From Baffinella frigidus (Eukaryota > Cryptophyceae > Cryptomonadales > Baffinellaceae), in assembly GCA_026770585.1 (NCBI GenBank), contig MU646374.1, forward strand, positions 175,071 to 191,286: a stretch of DNA of 16,216 nt, read 5' to 3'. Position 1 is the stretch's first letter, and every line of letters begins with the position of its first letter. The position numbers and the translations under genes were made by a program. This document shows positions 6,369-13,738 of this stretch, piece after piece. The notes below the pieces were generated by a model. It was given only the letters and a program-made list of their open reading frames with translations. It searched no databases and was not told the origin of the DNA.

Positions 6369-6768
6369 CTGGGGGGAAGGTGGCTCTCCCTGCACCGTCA
6401 CCCGGCAAGCCCACTCTTTCCCGTCGCAAAGCTCTCGAGGCGGATCAACTACTCGCGGCAGATCCCCAACCCGCACCGCCAAAAAAAAACGGTCGGGCGA
6501 AAAATTCAGGAAATTGGGCATCAACAGGTTATTTCCCCAAAATGGCTCCAAAACTGTGTCCAAATGTGGTCGAGTTTACTTTAGCTGCATGAGCTTTTCA
6601 GCTGGTTTGACTGGGTTTATCAACGCGCACTTCCCAAGGCGACGCACGACATCCAGCACCGTTGCTGCCGCCACGCCTCCCCCCCAACTCTCTCTGATCC
6701 GGCACAGCCGCACCGCGCGAGTTCGCCTCCCTCTTCGTGCTCGCAGATCTGTCAATTTGGCGCACCAC
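6369..6768. other. Intergenic 5' region between divergent genes
   Basis: About 400 bp separates the minus-strand exon from the first ATG chosen for the plus-strand gene. Open frames run through it on both strands but lack consistent coding bias. A pyrimidine-rich stretch (GCCACGCCTCCCCCCCAACT) and homopolymer runs suit a promoter/5' UTR. I see no convincing TATA box. Confidence 0.4.
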
Positions 6769-9700
6769 ATGACCGTTTCGAGTCTTTCGACGGCCAAACA
6801 TCCTTTGTTCGCCGGCTCGGCGATGGAGGAAGCTGGCGGCGACGCGCCTATTTTGTCGCGCGGCCCGTCTGGCCTCGACGCTCCGACGTTCTCCCGTAAC
6901 GTCTCGACAATGAGCGGGCTCGGCCTGTACCACGCCGACGCAATGGTGAGTGCCTTTCCGATGCCCGCCTTCGGGAGCTGCTCGGCAGATCAAAGCCAGT
7001 TTTACCAGCCGATGGTCTTCCCTGGGTCCATGGAAATGTACTTGCCCTCCAATTCCAGGGACGTGGCCAACTTCAACGGTGAAGAGATGGCCATGCTCGC
7101 GTCGAGCAAGAGCGTGGACCAAGCGCCGCTCATGGCGTTTGGAAGCCGCTCCTTGAGCTACGGCGCGCCTTCCAACTCCGTCGACCGCATGGTCACCGGC
7201 ATGCCCGTGGCGCAAAACTTCCCTGCGAACCTTCAGGTCGAGGACGTCCATGTCGCCGCAGACACCCTCCACGAGATGACGCCCCCGCACGCCCCCTTCC
7301 AGCCCTCCGCCCCGGCGCGCCAGCAGGAGCCTTCGCGGACCAAGCCGGCGGAGGAGAGCGTGGCGGGGAGGAAGCGCAAGCGCACGGTTCCGGTCGTGGT
7401 GGTGGAGCAGCCCTCGTCCCGCGGTGAGCGCAAGCGCGCGGCGCCGCCACCACAGGAGGAACTGCACTCGTCGAGAGGAGCGCACGTGAAGAATAGGCCG
7501 GAGATGCAGAAGCAGGCGCGCGATGGGCAGCAGCACTGGGCCAAGATGGTACACCCTACACCCTAAACCCTCAACCCTTAACCCTGAACACTAAACCCCA
7601 CATCCTAAACCCTGCCCCCCTAAACCCCAAACCCCAAACCCCAAACCCCAAACTCTCAACCCTCAACCCTCAACCACGACCCTAAACCCTACACCCTGAA
7701 CCCTAAAACCTAAACCCCAAACCCTCAACCCTCAACCCTAACCCAGGTGAAGCAGAAGCGCGATGAGTGGGGCGCGATGCCGGTAACCCCAAACCCCAAA
7801 CCCCAAACCCCAAACCCCAAACCCCAGACCCTAAACCCCAAACCCCAGACCCTAAACCCCAAACCCCAAACCATAAACCCTACACCATAAACCCTAAAAC
7901 CTAAAACCTACACCATAAACCCCAAACCCCAAACCCCTAACCCCAAACCATAAACCCTACACCATAAACCCTAAACCCTAAACCCTAAACCCTAAACCAT
8001 CAACCATCAACCATCAACCATCAACCTTAAACCTTAAACCACAAACCCTGAACCCCACACCCGAACGCACCCGAACGCAGGCGCATTCGCACACGGAAGC
8101 CTTCAAGGCGCAGATGGACATGTGCGCGCAGCGCAACATCAAGTCGCAGAAGGAGGTTCCACATCCTTGACCCTACACCCTAAACCCTACACCATAGAAG
8201 GAGGTTCCACATCCTTGACCCTACACCCTAAACCCTACACCATGGAAGGAGGTTCCACATCCTTGACCTTACACCCTAAACCCTACACCATACACCATAC
8301 ACCATACACCATACACCATACACCATACACCATACACCATACACCATACACCATACACACGAAATACACGAAACACGACACCCGCAACCCTACACCCCAA
8401 AACCTAAAACCCATGCCCTACACACGGAACACGACACCAGAAACCCCAAATCCCAAAACCTAAAACCTATGCCCCAGACACGAAACCTGAAACCCGAAAC
8501 CCGAAACCAGGTCGCACAAGGAGGTTCCACACCCTAAACCCAACACCCTAAACCCCACCCCCCGACCCCTAACCCCCACACCCTAACCCAGTGCCTGATC
8601 CGCTTCCTCCACCTCTCAACCGCGACCAACGTCGTGAAGCCCCAGACGCCCTTCAAGCCCCTCAAGGACACAGACGACGACGCGACGTCGTTCCTCGGGT
8701 GGACGGGCTTCACGGTCACCAAGGGGCACGGCGCCGCGTTCCGCCAGGTACAGCGCTGCCCCCAAGAGGTCCTAGGCAGGTCCTAGGGCCCTACGGTAGG
8801 GCGTATGCGCTCGACAGGTCCTAGGCAGATCCTAGGGCCCTACGGTAGGGCAGGTGATGCCGAACGCTTATCTCTTAGGTGGCCAGGCGGTCAAATTTGA
8901 CCGCCAAGAGCTCCGAGGCAGGTCCCAGGGCCCTACGGTAGGGCGTATGAGCCTACTGGCCACTTCAGGGACGCACACGCCCAAAACGAAACACGTTCCG
9001 CCAGGTACAGGGCTACCCCCAAGAGGTCCTAGGCAGGGCCCTACGGTAGGGCGTATGCGCTCGAGAGGTCCTAGGCAGATCCTAGGGCCCTACGGTAGGG
9101 CGTACGCAATCGTGAAGCGTCGCTTTCACGCGTACGTCCTGCGCGGGGTTGGAATGGCGTGAGATACAGGGCTACCTCGCTCATCAAAAACTTCCCCCCC
9201 CCTAGGCCCCTACGGTAGGGCCCTACGATCTGCCTAGGGCGAGTAAGGGTGAACGTTCGCCCTATGGGCACTGGGCTACCTCGCTCATAAGAAACGCCCC
9301 CCCCCCCCCTAGGGCCACCATAGGGCCCTAGGCGTGGGCCTACTGTATGGTCCTAGGGTGAGGCGGTTTCTTATGAGCGAGGTACCTCTGTACTGCCGAG
9401 AGCACCTGAAGTCCCTCGTTCTAGTCGTTCGAGGGGCAACAAAACGATTTGCAAAGCAATTCCAGGACTTTCAAACCCTGAGACTGTTCTGCATTATGAA
9501 TTGTGTCCCTCCTCGCTTCCAAACAAGCCCTCCGCTTTCGTACGGCGTCGCATCCAACTAAGTCCTCTAACGCAAGCGGTTCGCATGACAGGGGGTCGAG
9601 GCCATGTTCCAGGAGGACTCCCCGACAAAGCGGACTCCAAAGGGATTTCGTATAACCCCTAAGCGACAAGACCTAGGACCCTACGGTAGACAACCCGTAG

Positions 9701-9984
9701 GGACATACGTGGGTTCCTGTGCATAAGGTAACGGAAACTCGGGCTCTCAGCGCCCAAACTTCCCTTCGTAGCCCTCGCTGTGTGGCAAAGTCCTCTGACG
9801 TACGCGTGTCGCATGACAGGGGGTCGAGGCCATGTTCCAGGAGGAGTCCCCGAAGCAGAACACGGTGCAGAACCTTTTCCGCCGGGCGGGGCTGGTGCCT
9901 GAGGACTGGGACAAGGCGTGGGAGGGGTCCATGCCGTTTCGCTTCACGTCCCCTGCGCCCACGGAGCGCAAGAAGGCGCGATGA
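6769..9984 (+). CDS. Unrecognised, probably nuclear protein of ~403 residues, five exons
   Basis: Proposed exons: 6769-7548, 7747-7782, 8081-8155, 8592-8747 and 9820-9984 (260, 12, 25, 52 and 54 codons, then TGA). Every junction is GT-AG and phase 0, and the joined frame is uninterrupted. The start ATG (CACCACATGACC) begins MTVSSLSTAKHPLF; the same frame is open upstream, with other ATGs at 6589 and 6361. Residues 1-190 are Ser/Met/Pro/Ala-rich and low in structure. Basic clusters RKRKR (201-205) and ERKR (220-223) look like nuclear localisation signals. The exon 1 end through exon 3 is Lys/Gln-rich and probably helical. Exon 4 ends FLGWTGFTVTKGHGAAFRQ; the last exon reads GVEAMFQEESPKQNTVQNLF... 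and ends PTERKKAR. Function unknown; a nuclear or DNA-associated role is only an inference. Exon 1 is the most certain part. Confidence 0.7.
7549..7746 (+). other. Intron 1, telomere-like repeat intron
   Basis: It begins GTACACCCTACACCCTAAACC directly after codon ATG and ends AACCCTAACCCAG. Almost all of its 198 bases are degenerate CCCTAAA/CCCCAAA/CCCTCAA units. The terminal CCCTAAC matches a branch-point consensus (YTRAY). Confidence 0.7.
7783..8080 (+). other. Intron 2, telomere-like repeat intron
   Basis: It begins GTAACCCCAAACCCC after codon CCG and ends ACCCGAACGCACCCGAACGCAG. Of its 298 bases, nearly all are CCCCAAA and CCCTAAA units, with a run of four CAACCAT units. It flanks a 36-nt micro-exon (7747-7782, VKQKRDEWGAMP). 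Confidence 0.7.
8149..8290 (+). repeat. 48-bp tandem repeat spanning the exon 3 donor (3 units)
   Basis: Units start at 8149, 8197 and 8245. Each begins GAAGGAG followed by GTTCCACATCC, so each carries a copy of the exon 3 5' splice site. Units 1 and 2 are essentially identical, indicating recent duplication. Confidence 0.9.
8156..8591 (+). other. Intron 3, telomere-like repeats with duplicated donors
   Basis: It begins GTTCCACATCCTTGACCC after codon GAG and ends ACACCCTAACCCAG. It holds a 48-bp tandem repeat, a 7-bp ACACCAT array and further telomere-like units. A fourth copy of the exon 3 end plus donor lies at about 8511-8530. Confidence 0.65.
8284..8357 (+). repeat. (ACACCAT)n array, ~10 units
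   Basis: An almost perfect 7-bp array within intron 3. It has the same period as the telomere-like units around it and probably arose from one variant unit by slippage. Confidence 0.9.
8760..9110 (+). repeat. GGTCCTAGGCAG / AGGGCCCTACGGTAGGGC repeats
   Basis: AGGGCCCTACGGTAGGGC appears near 8785, 8833, 8928, 9036 and 9085, usually after GGTCCTAGGCAG(N). These are the cores of family A without its terminal arms. Confidence 0.8.
8886..8905. repeat. Perfect 20-bp palindrome
   Basis: GGCGGTCAAATTTGACCGCC is fully self-complementary with no loop. It sits within intron 4; role unknown. Confidence 0.85.
9166..9245. mobile_element. Family A fragment, right arm lost
   Basis: TACAGGGCTACCTCGCTCAT followed by a C-run and CCTAGG...CCCTACGGTAGGGCCC. 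The matching right arm is missing or replaced before 9261. Confidence 0.65.
9270..9390. mobile_element. Family A foldback element
   Basis: Left arm CTGGGCTACCTCGCTCATAA, right arm TTATGAGCGAGGTACCTCTG followed by TA. The core is CCTAGGGCCACCATAGGGCC. Lies within intron 4. Confidence 0.8.
9559..9623 (+). repeat. Second copy of the exon 5 acceptor region
   Basis: AAGTCCTCTAACG...TCGCATGACAG then GGGGTCGAGGCCATGTTCCAG matches 9789-9852, including the AG acceptor and the first ~10 codons of exon 5. Reading on in frame from 9592 enters family E and stops at TAA near 9724. Confidence 0.8.
9628..9786. mobile_element. Family E element between duplicated exon 5 starts
   Basis: Left end AGCGGACTCCAAAGGGATTTCG (worn), right end CCTTCGTAGCCCTCGCTGTGTGG. 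The interior AACCCCTAAGCGACAAGACC is collinear with copy 1 at 66-216. The flanking sequences are ~64-bp direct copies, far longer than a usual MITE target duplication. Confidence 0.7.
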
Positions 9985-10200
9985 CGCGCTTTACAAACCT
10001 CGGTCGATGTTTGTAAAGCAACTGCTTCCTGAGGTTTGTAAAGCAACTGCGTCCCGAGGTTTGTGAAGCTAGGAGGCGCGGTGGCTTGCGGAGGCGGGCC
10101 CGCGCGTGAAATGCGCTTTACAAATGCTTGTTTCCTGAGGCTGTGTAAAGCGCTCGCTTCCTTAGGTGGGCCCGCCGTAAAGGCTGCGGGTCCTGAATCT
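9985..10200 (+). promoter_or_regulatory. 3' region of the plus-strand gene with TGTAA-bearing repeats
   Basis: A 25-bp unit GTTTGTAAAGCAACTGC(N)TCC(N)GAG occurs from about 10009, two and a half times, and GTGTAAAGCG follows at 10144. Each contains TGTAA, the chlorophyte-type poly(A) signal, so this could be the 3' UTR and cleavage region. GCTTTACAAAC near 9988 can pair with GTTTGTAAAGC near 10009. The assignment as poly(A) signal is inferred. Confidence 0.4.
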
Positions 10201-10210
10201 ATCCCTTAAG

Positions 10211-10402
10211 TACAGGGGTATCTGGGCCATAAGGAACCAGAACTCAAGAACACGGACCGGATTTGGGCCCCCCGTTTTCTTAATTTAGCACCAGAGGGTT
10301 GACTCAAACTGGTGTTTAGTCAACCCTCTGGTGCTAATTTAAGAAAACAGACACCGACCGATGTCGGAGCACCCGTGTTCTTGTAGCCCAGATACCCCTG
10401 TA
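10211..10402. mobile_element. 192-bp foldback with TACAGGGGTATCTGGGC ends
   Basis: Outer arms TACAGGGGTATCTGGGC and GCCCAGATACCCCTGTA are perfect. The inner arms TTTTCTTAATTTAGCACCAG...GTTGACT and its inverse are almost perfect around a CAAACTGGTGTTT loop. The ends resemble family A (TACAGGGGTACC) but the inside is unrelated. Confidence 0.85.
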
Positions 10403-10502
10403 CATGCCGCGTGGGGTGGGTGGGTGCCATGCGGCGCCGCCTGAACCACCATTAACTCTGTAAAAAGTAAACACCATCCAAACAAACCCCCCCCGGATGG
10501 GT

Positions 10503-10648
10503 CCATTAGGTTCTTTCAACTCCCACCATAGGCGGACACTGGAACTTATCTGCAGAAAAGCCATGCTTCCTTTCGGATCACATCGGGCCCCCCGGTGCAG
10601 ACAGGATCGCTGCAGAAACCGGCTAAAGAGAATCTTCATCGGGCGCTT
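10503..10648 (+). repeat. Family B repeat, copy
   Basis: ATTAGGTTCTTTCAACTCCC, then ATAGGCGGACACTGGAACTT, CATGCTTCCTTTCGGATCAC and AGAAACCGGCTAAAG. Compare 14241-14702. Both strands show open frames, but these are a by-product of the repeat. Confidence 0.8.
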
Positions 10649-10676
10649 GTGGACCAGACGTATCACTATGCGCGTA

Positions 10677-10913
10677 CAGGGGTACCTCGATCATAAGAAA
10701 CTGCCCCCCCCCCTAGGACCACCGTAGGGCCATAGGCATAGGCCTACTGTACAGGAGTACCTCGCTCATAAGAAACGCCCCCCCCCCTAGGCCCACCGTA
10801 GGGCCCTAGGCATAGACCTACTGTAGGGTGCTAGGGGGGCGCAGTTTCTTATGAGCGAGGTACCCCTGTAGGGCCCTAGGGGATGGCTGTTTCTTATGAT
10901 CGAAGTACCCCTG
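10677..10913. mobile_element. Family A element (host), interrupted by a second copy
   Basis: Left arm CAGGGGTACCTCGATCAT from 10677, right arm ATGATCGAAGTACCCCTG ending 10913; both share the odd GATC variant, proving they belong together. TA flanks both ends. Removing 10752-10870 restores a 118-bp element with the normal GGCCTACTGTAGGGCCC centre. Confidence 0.9.
10752..10868. mobile_element. Family A element nested in the host copy, TA target duplication
   Basis: A 117-bp copy with ends CAGGAGTACCTCGCTCAT and ATGAGCGAGGTACCCCTG. It is flanked by TA on both sides (10750-10751 and 10869-10870), and the host element has a single TA at that position in other copies. Confidence 0.92.
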
Positions 10914-11021
10914 TAGTCACCTGAACTCGCCTCACGTAGGCGTGACTGGTCCCAAGAGGAGTGCGAAAGAGCTTTAGTACTACCAACCAAATGCATCTAG
11001 CCCCCCCCCCCGGTGTGTACT

Positions 11022-11297
11022 ATTCTTCTGAGATCGACTTTACAAGTGATTTTATCGCGGCCGAACGTCTCTCAGGTGGAAACAATTGACTTTCAATTGC
11101 GGGTTTTCCGTTTCTCGGGAATTAACAGCATTTGTACGAGATGTCGCCCGAAATTAGGCATTCTTCTGCGATCGACTTTACAAGTGATTTTATCGCGGCC
11201 GAACGTCTCTCAGGTGGAAACAATTGACTTTCAATTGCGGGTTTTCCGTTTCTTAGGAATTGACGGCATTTGTACGAGATGTCGCCCGAAATTAGGC
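11022..11297 (+). repeat. 138-bp tandem duplication
   Basis: Units 11022-11159 and 11160-11297 both start ATTCTTCTG(A/C)GATCGAC and end CGAAATTAGGC, with only a handful of differences. 138 is a multiple of three and the plus frame is open through both. A diverged inverted copy is at 15265-15410. Confidence 0.92.
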
Positions 11298-11414
11298 AGC
11301 CTGCGGCGCAAAAAAACAGGTAAACACACTTGTAAAGTCAATCACAGAAGAAAATTATTCCCGCCGACTTGGAGCGGGATAGAACCACTCCAAGTCGGCG
11401 GGAAACCATTAGGA
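11160..11414 (+). pseudogene. CTRCRPKLGSLRRKK-type fragment plus foldback, copy 1
   Basis: The plus frame reads TIDFQLRVFRFLGIDG, then ICTRCRPKLGSLRRKKTG. The minus-strand copy at 15265-15410 keeps IDFRLRVFSFSG and CTRCRPKLGSLRRKKPD. A 2-base length difference upstream shifts the frame between copies, so at least one is broken. The CTRC motif is too little to call a zinc finger. It ends in the 15-bp hairpin CCCGCCGACTTGGAG/CTCCAAGTCGGCGGG (11360-11402). Confidence 0.45.
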
Positions 11415-11633
11415 ATGGAGGCGTGGTTCTTGTCGGCAACACTAGTGCATGTAGTGCAGCTGCGCAGTGCACTGCCAGCCAGGATGTTTTACCTTAAGTC
11501 AACTGGCTGATCCTCGGCAGTAAGTTGCCGGGAAACACCCAATTAACTCAAGGCTCTGGCTCTGGGGGCAGTTGATTTAGGTGAAATGTTCTGGTTGGCA
11601 GCGCAGTGTGAAGACTATCCGGGCATAGGTCTG
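11415..11633. other. Stretch without recognisable features
   Basis: Unique-looking sequence with weak self-complementarity (GTGCAGCTGCGCAGTGCAC). I see no gene or repeat family. Confidence 0.4.
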
Positions 11634-11750
11634 CAGGGTTACCTCGCTCATGAGGAGGCTTATCTAGGACCCTACATTAGGCCTAGAGATAGCCCTACGG
11701 TGATCCTAGGAGGGGGGGGGGGGCGGCTCCTTATGAGCGAAGTAGCCCTG
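11634..11750. mobile_element. Family A foldback element, diverged
   Basis: Left arm CAGGGTTACCTCGCTCATGA, right arm TTATGAGCGAAGTAGCCCTG, followed by TA. A long G-run replaces the usual C/G run near the right arm. Confidence 0.75.
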
Positions 11751-11782
11751 TATGCACACCTACCGATGCTGTTTCTGGCCTA

Positions 11783-12778
11783 AACGCTGAACCCAAAACC
11801 CTGAACCCTAAACACCGACCACAAATAATTAAACACTAAGCTCTAAGCCCTGAGCCATGGGCCCTAAGTCGGAACCCCTAAGCCCCCAGCCAGAAGCCCT
11901 CATAACTAGGCCCCAAGCCCTGAGCCCTGAACCCTCGACCCTAACCATTAACCATAAACCATAAACCATAAACCATAAACCATAAACCATAAACCATTGA
12001 AAATAAACCATAAAACATAAACACCGAACCCTAACCACTAAACCTTAAACCCTAAAAACTCAACCTTAAACCCTAAACCCTAAACCCTAAACCCTAAACC
12101 CTAAACCCTAAACCCTAAACCCTAAACCCTAAACCCTAAACCCCTAACCTTAAACCCTAAACCCTAAACCCAAAACCCAAAACTCAAAACCGGAAACAAT
12201 AAACCATAAACCATATACCATAAAACATAGACAATAAACTCTGAACACTAAACACTAAACCTTAAATACTCAACCCTAACCCCTAAACCGTAACCCCTAA
12301 ACTCTGAACCCTAAACTCGTAACTTTAAATGCTAAACTCGTAACCCTAAACCCTAAACCCTAAACCACAAACCCCAAATCCTAAACCCTAAATCCTATAT
12401 CTTAAACATTAAACCCCCAAACCTGGAAACTATACCCTAAACCCCACACACTAAACCTTAAACTTAAAACCCTAAACCCTCAATACTAAACCCTACACCC
12501 AAAACCCCAAACCCTAAACACTAGCCCTGAACCGTGGACCCTAAAACCTAAACCCTAAACATTACACCCTAAACCCTAAACCCTAAACCATGCACCATAA
12601 ACCCTAAACCCTAAACCCTGAACCCTAAGACCTAAACCCTAAACCGTGGGCCCCAAATCCTAAACCCCAAATCCTAAACCCCAAACCCAAAACCCTGAAC
12701 CGTAAACCGTAAACCCTGAACTCTGAACCCTGAACCCTGAACCCTGAACCCTGAACCCTCAACCCTCAACACTGAACC

Positions 12779-12810
<32 letters not shown>

Positions 12811-12912
12811 ACTCTCAACCCTCACCCTCCAAACCCTCAACCCTCAACCCCAAACCTTAAACCCTACACCCCAAACCCTAAACCATAAATCCTACAACCC
12901 GAATCCTCAACG
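11783..12912 (-). repeat. Interstitial telomere-like tract, CCCTAAA strand, ~1.1 kb
   Basis: The plus strand carries degenerate CCCTAAA units (the minus strand reads TTTAGGG). A nearly pure run of about ten units lies near 12065-12145. Local variants have expanded into sub-arrays: AAACCAT (11945-12000), CCCTGAA (12715-12765) and CCCTCAA (12760-12850). Flanking repeats on both sides show it is internal. Confidence 0.93.
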
Positions 12913-13117
12913 CCCCCCTGTACAGAGGATCGCGGCATCAGGCCCCCCGGTGCAGAGGGTCAACCAGATCTTCACGGTATTTTTTTGTTCCGCATAGCAA
13001 TCATCAGCCCCCCTGTACAGAGGATCACGGCAGAAACCGGCTAAAGGGTATCTTCATCGGGCGTGTGAAGGTATACCAGCTTCCTTTAGGTCCTTCAGGT
13101 TCTTTTAACTTTCACCA
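12913..13117 (+). repeat. Family B and D repeat fragments
   Basis: CCCCCCTGTACAGAGGATC(G/A)CGGC occurs twice. It flanks the family D segment AACCAGATCTTCACGGTAT (12963). Then follow AGAAACCGGCTAAAGGGTAT and AGGTTCTTTTAACTTTCACC, interrupted at TA (13118) by a family A element. Confidence 0.7.
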
Positions 13118-13119
13118 TA

Positions 13120-13236
13120 CAGGGGCACCCCGATTACAAGAAAACGCCACCCCCCTAGGACGACCACAGGGCCCTAGGCATAGGCCTACTGTAGGGCCCT
13201 ATGGGGAGGCGTTTTCTTGTAATTGAGGTACCCCTG
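13120..13236. mobile_element. Family A element inserted in a family B repeat, TA duplication
   Basis: Left arm CAGGGGCACCCCGATTACAA, right arm TTGTAATTGAGGTACCCCTG. It is flanked by TA at 13118-13119 and 13237-13238. The joined flanks ...TTTCACCA-TA-GGCG reproduce the ACCATAGGCGGAC of intact family B copies. Confidence 0.9.
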
Positions 13237-13369
13237 TAGGCGAGGGGGGAAAGGCGAGATTCAATAAGTTGGTGAACCGACGGCACACGCTAGGGGGAGA
13301 GAATCGACGAGACCAGAGGGCTCGAGCTGCCCTCAACCACCCCAGAAGTCCTGTGGAAGGCCTCGGCCT

Positions 13370-13733
13370 TTAGGTCCCTTTTTAGATCCTTTAAGTTTTA
13401 ATTTCTCCCAACATATGCCAACGACACGCCCTTCCGTAGAAAAGACTGCAGAAAAAGGCATTTTTGCTTTCGGGTCCTTTCTTTAACCAGATCTTCACTG
13501 TATGTTTTTTGCAATCACCACCAGGAGGCCCTCTTGGAGGCAACATTAGGGTATTTTGAGCCTCCCAAAAGTCAACTCTCCTTGAGATGCGGCCGGATCT
13601 GGCCGGATCTCAACCAGATCTTCACGGTATTTTTTGTTCCGCATACCAAAATTGCTTTCTCTGCAGATCCCGTATACGGAACGGCGTGTCGTTGGGCTAT
13701 GTTGGGAGAAATTAAAACCTCAAGGACCTAAAT
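13370..13733. repeat. Inverted pair of family C repeats (~100-bp arms)
   Basis: The forward copy at about 13370-13480 (TTTAATTTCTCCCAACATAT, CCAACGACACGCCCTTCCG) and the reverse copy at about 13655-13733 face each other across about 175 bp. Family D segments (AACCAGATCTTCAC) occur at 13483 and 13608 between them. Capable of a long hairpin. Confidence 0.75.
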
Positions 13734-13738
13734 CATCG

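Larger units (their letters stand above)
8748..9819 (+). other. Intron 4, filled with family A-core repeats and elements
   Basis: The donor is CGCCAG followed by GTACAG; the acceptor is GCATGACAG. In 1072 bp it holds five copies of the AGGGCCCTACGGTAGGGC core, a perfect 20-bp palindrome (8886-8905), a second copy of the exon 4 donor region (8994-9036), family A elements (9166-9390), a second copy of the exon 5 acceptor (9559-9623) and family E (9628-9786). Confidence 0.6.

Noticed and set aside
5958-6563. A 201-codon minus-strand open frame and a 168-codon plus-strand frame (6086-6592) over the minus-strand gene
   Set aside because: Their composition is Arg/Pro/His-rich as expected for shadows of a G/C-biased gene, and they overlap the much more convincing frame at 6068-6368.
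6361-6768. Upstream extension of exon 1 to the ATG at 6361 or 6589
   Set aside because: The extension (MDDWGEGG...) overlaps the exon of the minus-strand gene and its 5' region and has irregular composition; 6769 has better context. 6589 cannot be excluded.
6598-7554. A 318-codon minus-strand frame opposite exon 1
   Set aside because: Antisense shadow: Arg/His/Leu-rich, no convincing start, and exon 1 on the plus strand has the natural composition, nuclear-localisation-like clusters and splice continuity.
8149-8290. CRISPR-like array (48-bp direct repeats)
   Set aside because: The units abut without unique spacers, and the sequence is a eukaryotic intron tandem repeat.
8122-8463. A 113-codon plus-strand frame made of a 16-residue repeat
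   Set aside because: It is the translation of the 48-bp intron repeat and the ACACCAT array.
9118-9162. Alternative last exon RRFHAYVLRGVGMA with stop at 9160-9162
   Set aside because: It follows GTGAAG in the right phase, but there is no pyrimidine tract and the exon at 9820 is longer and has a better acceptor.
11783-12912. True chromosome end
   Set aside because: Degenerate, internal and flanked by dispersed repeats on both sides.
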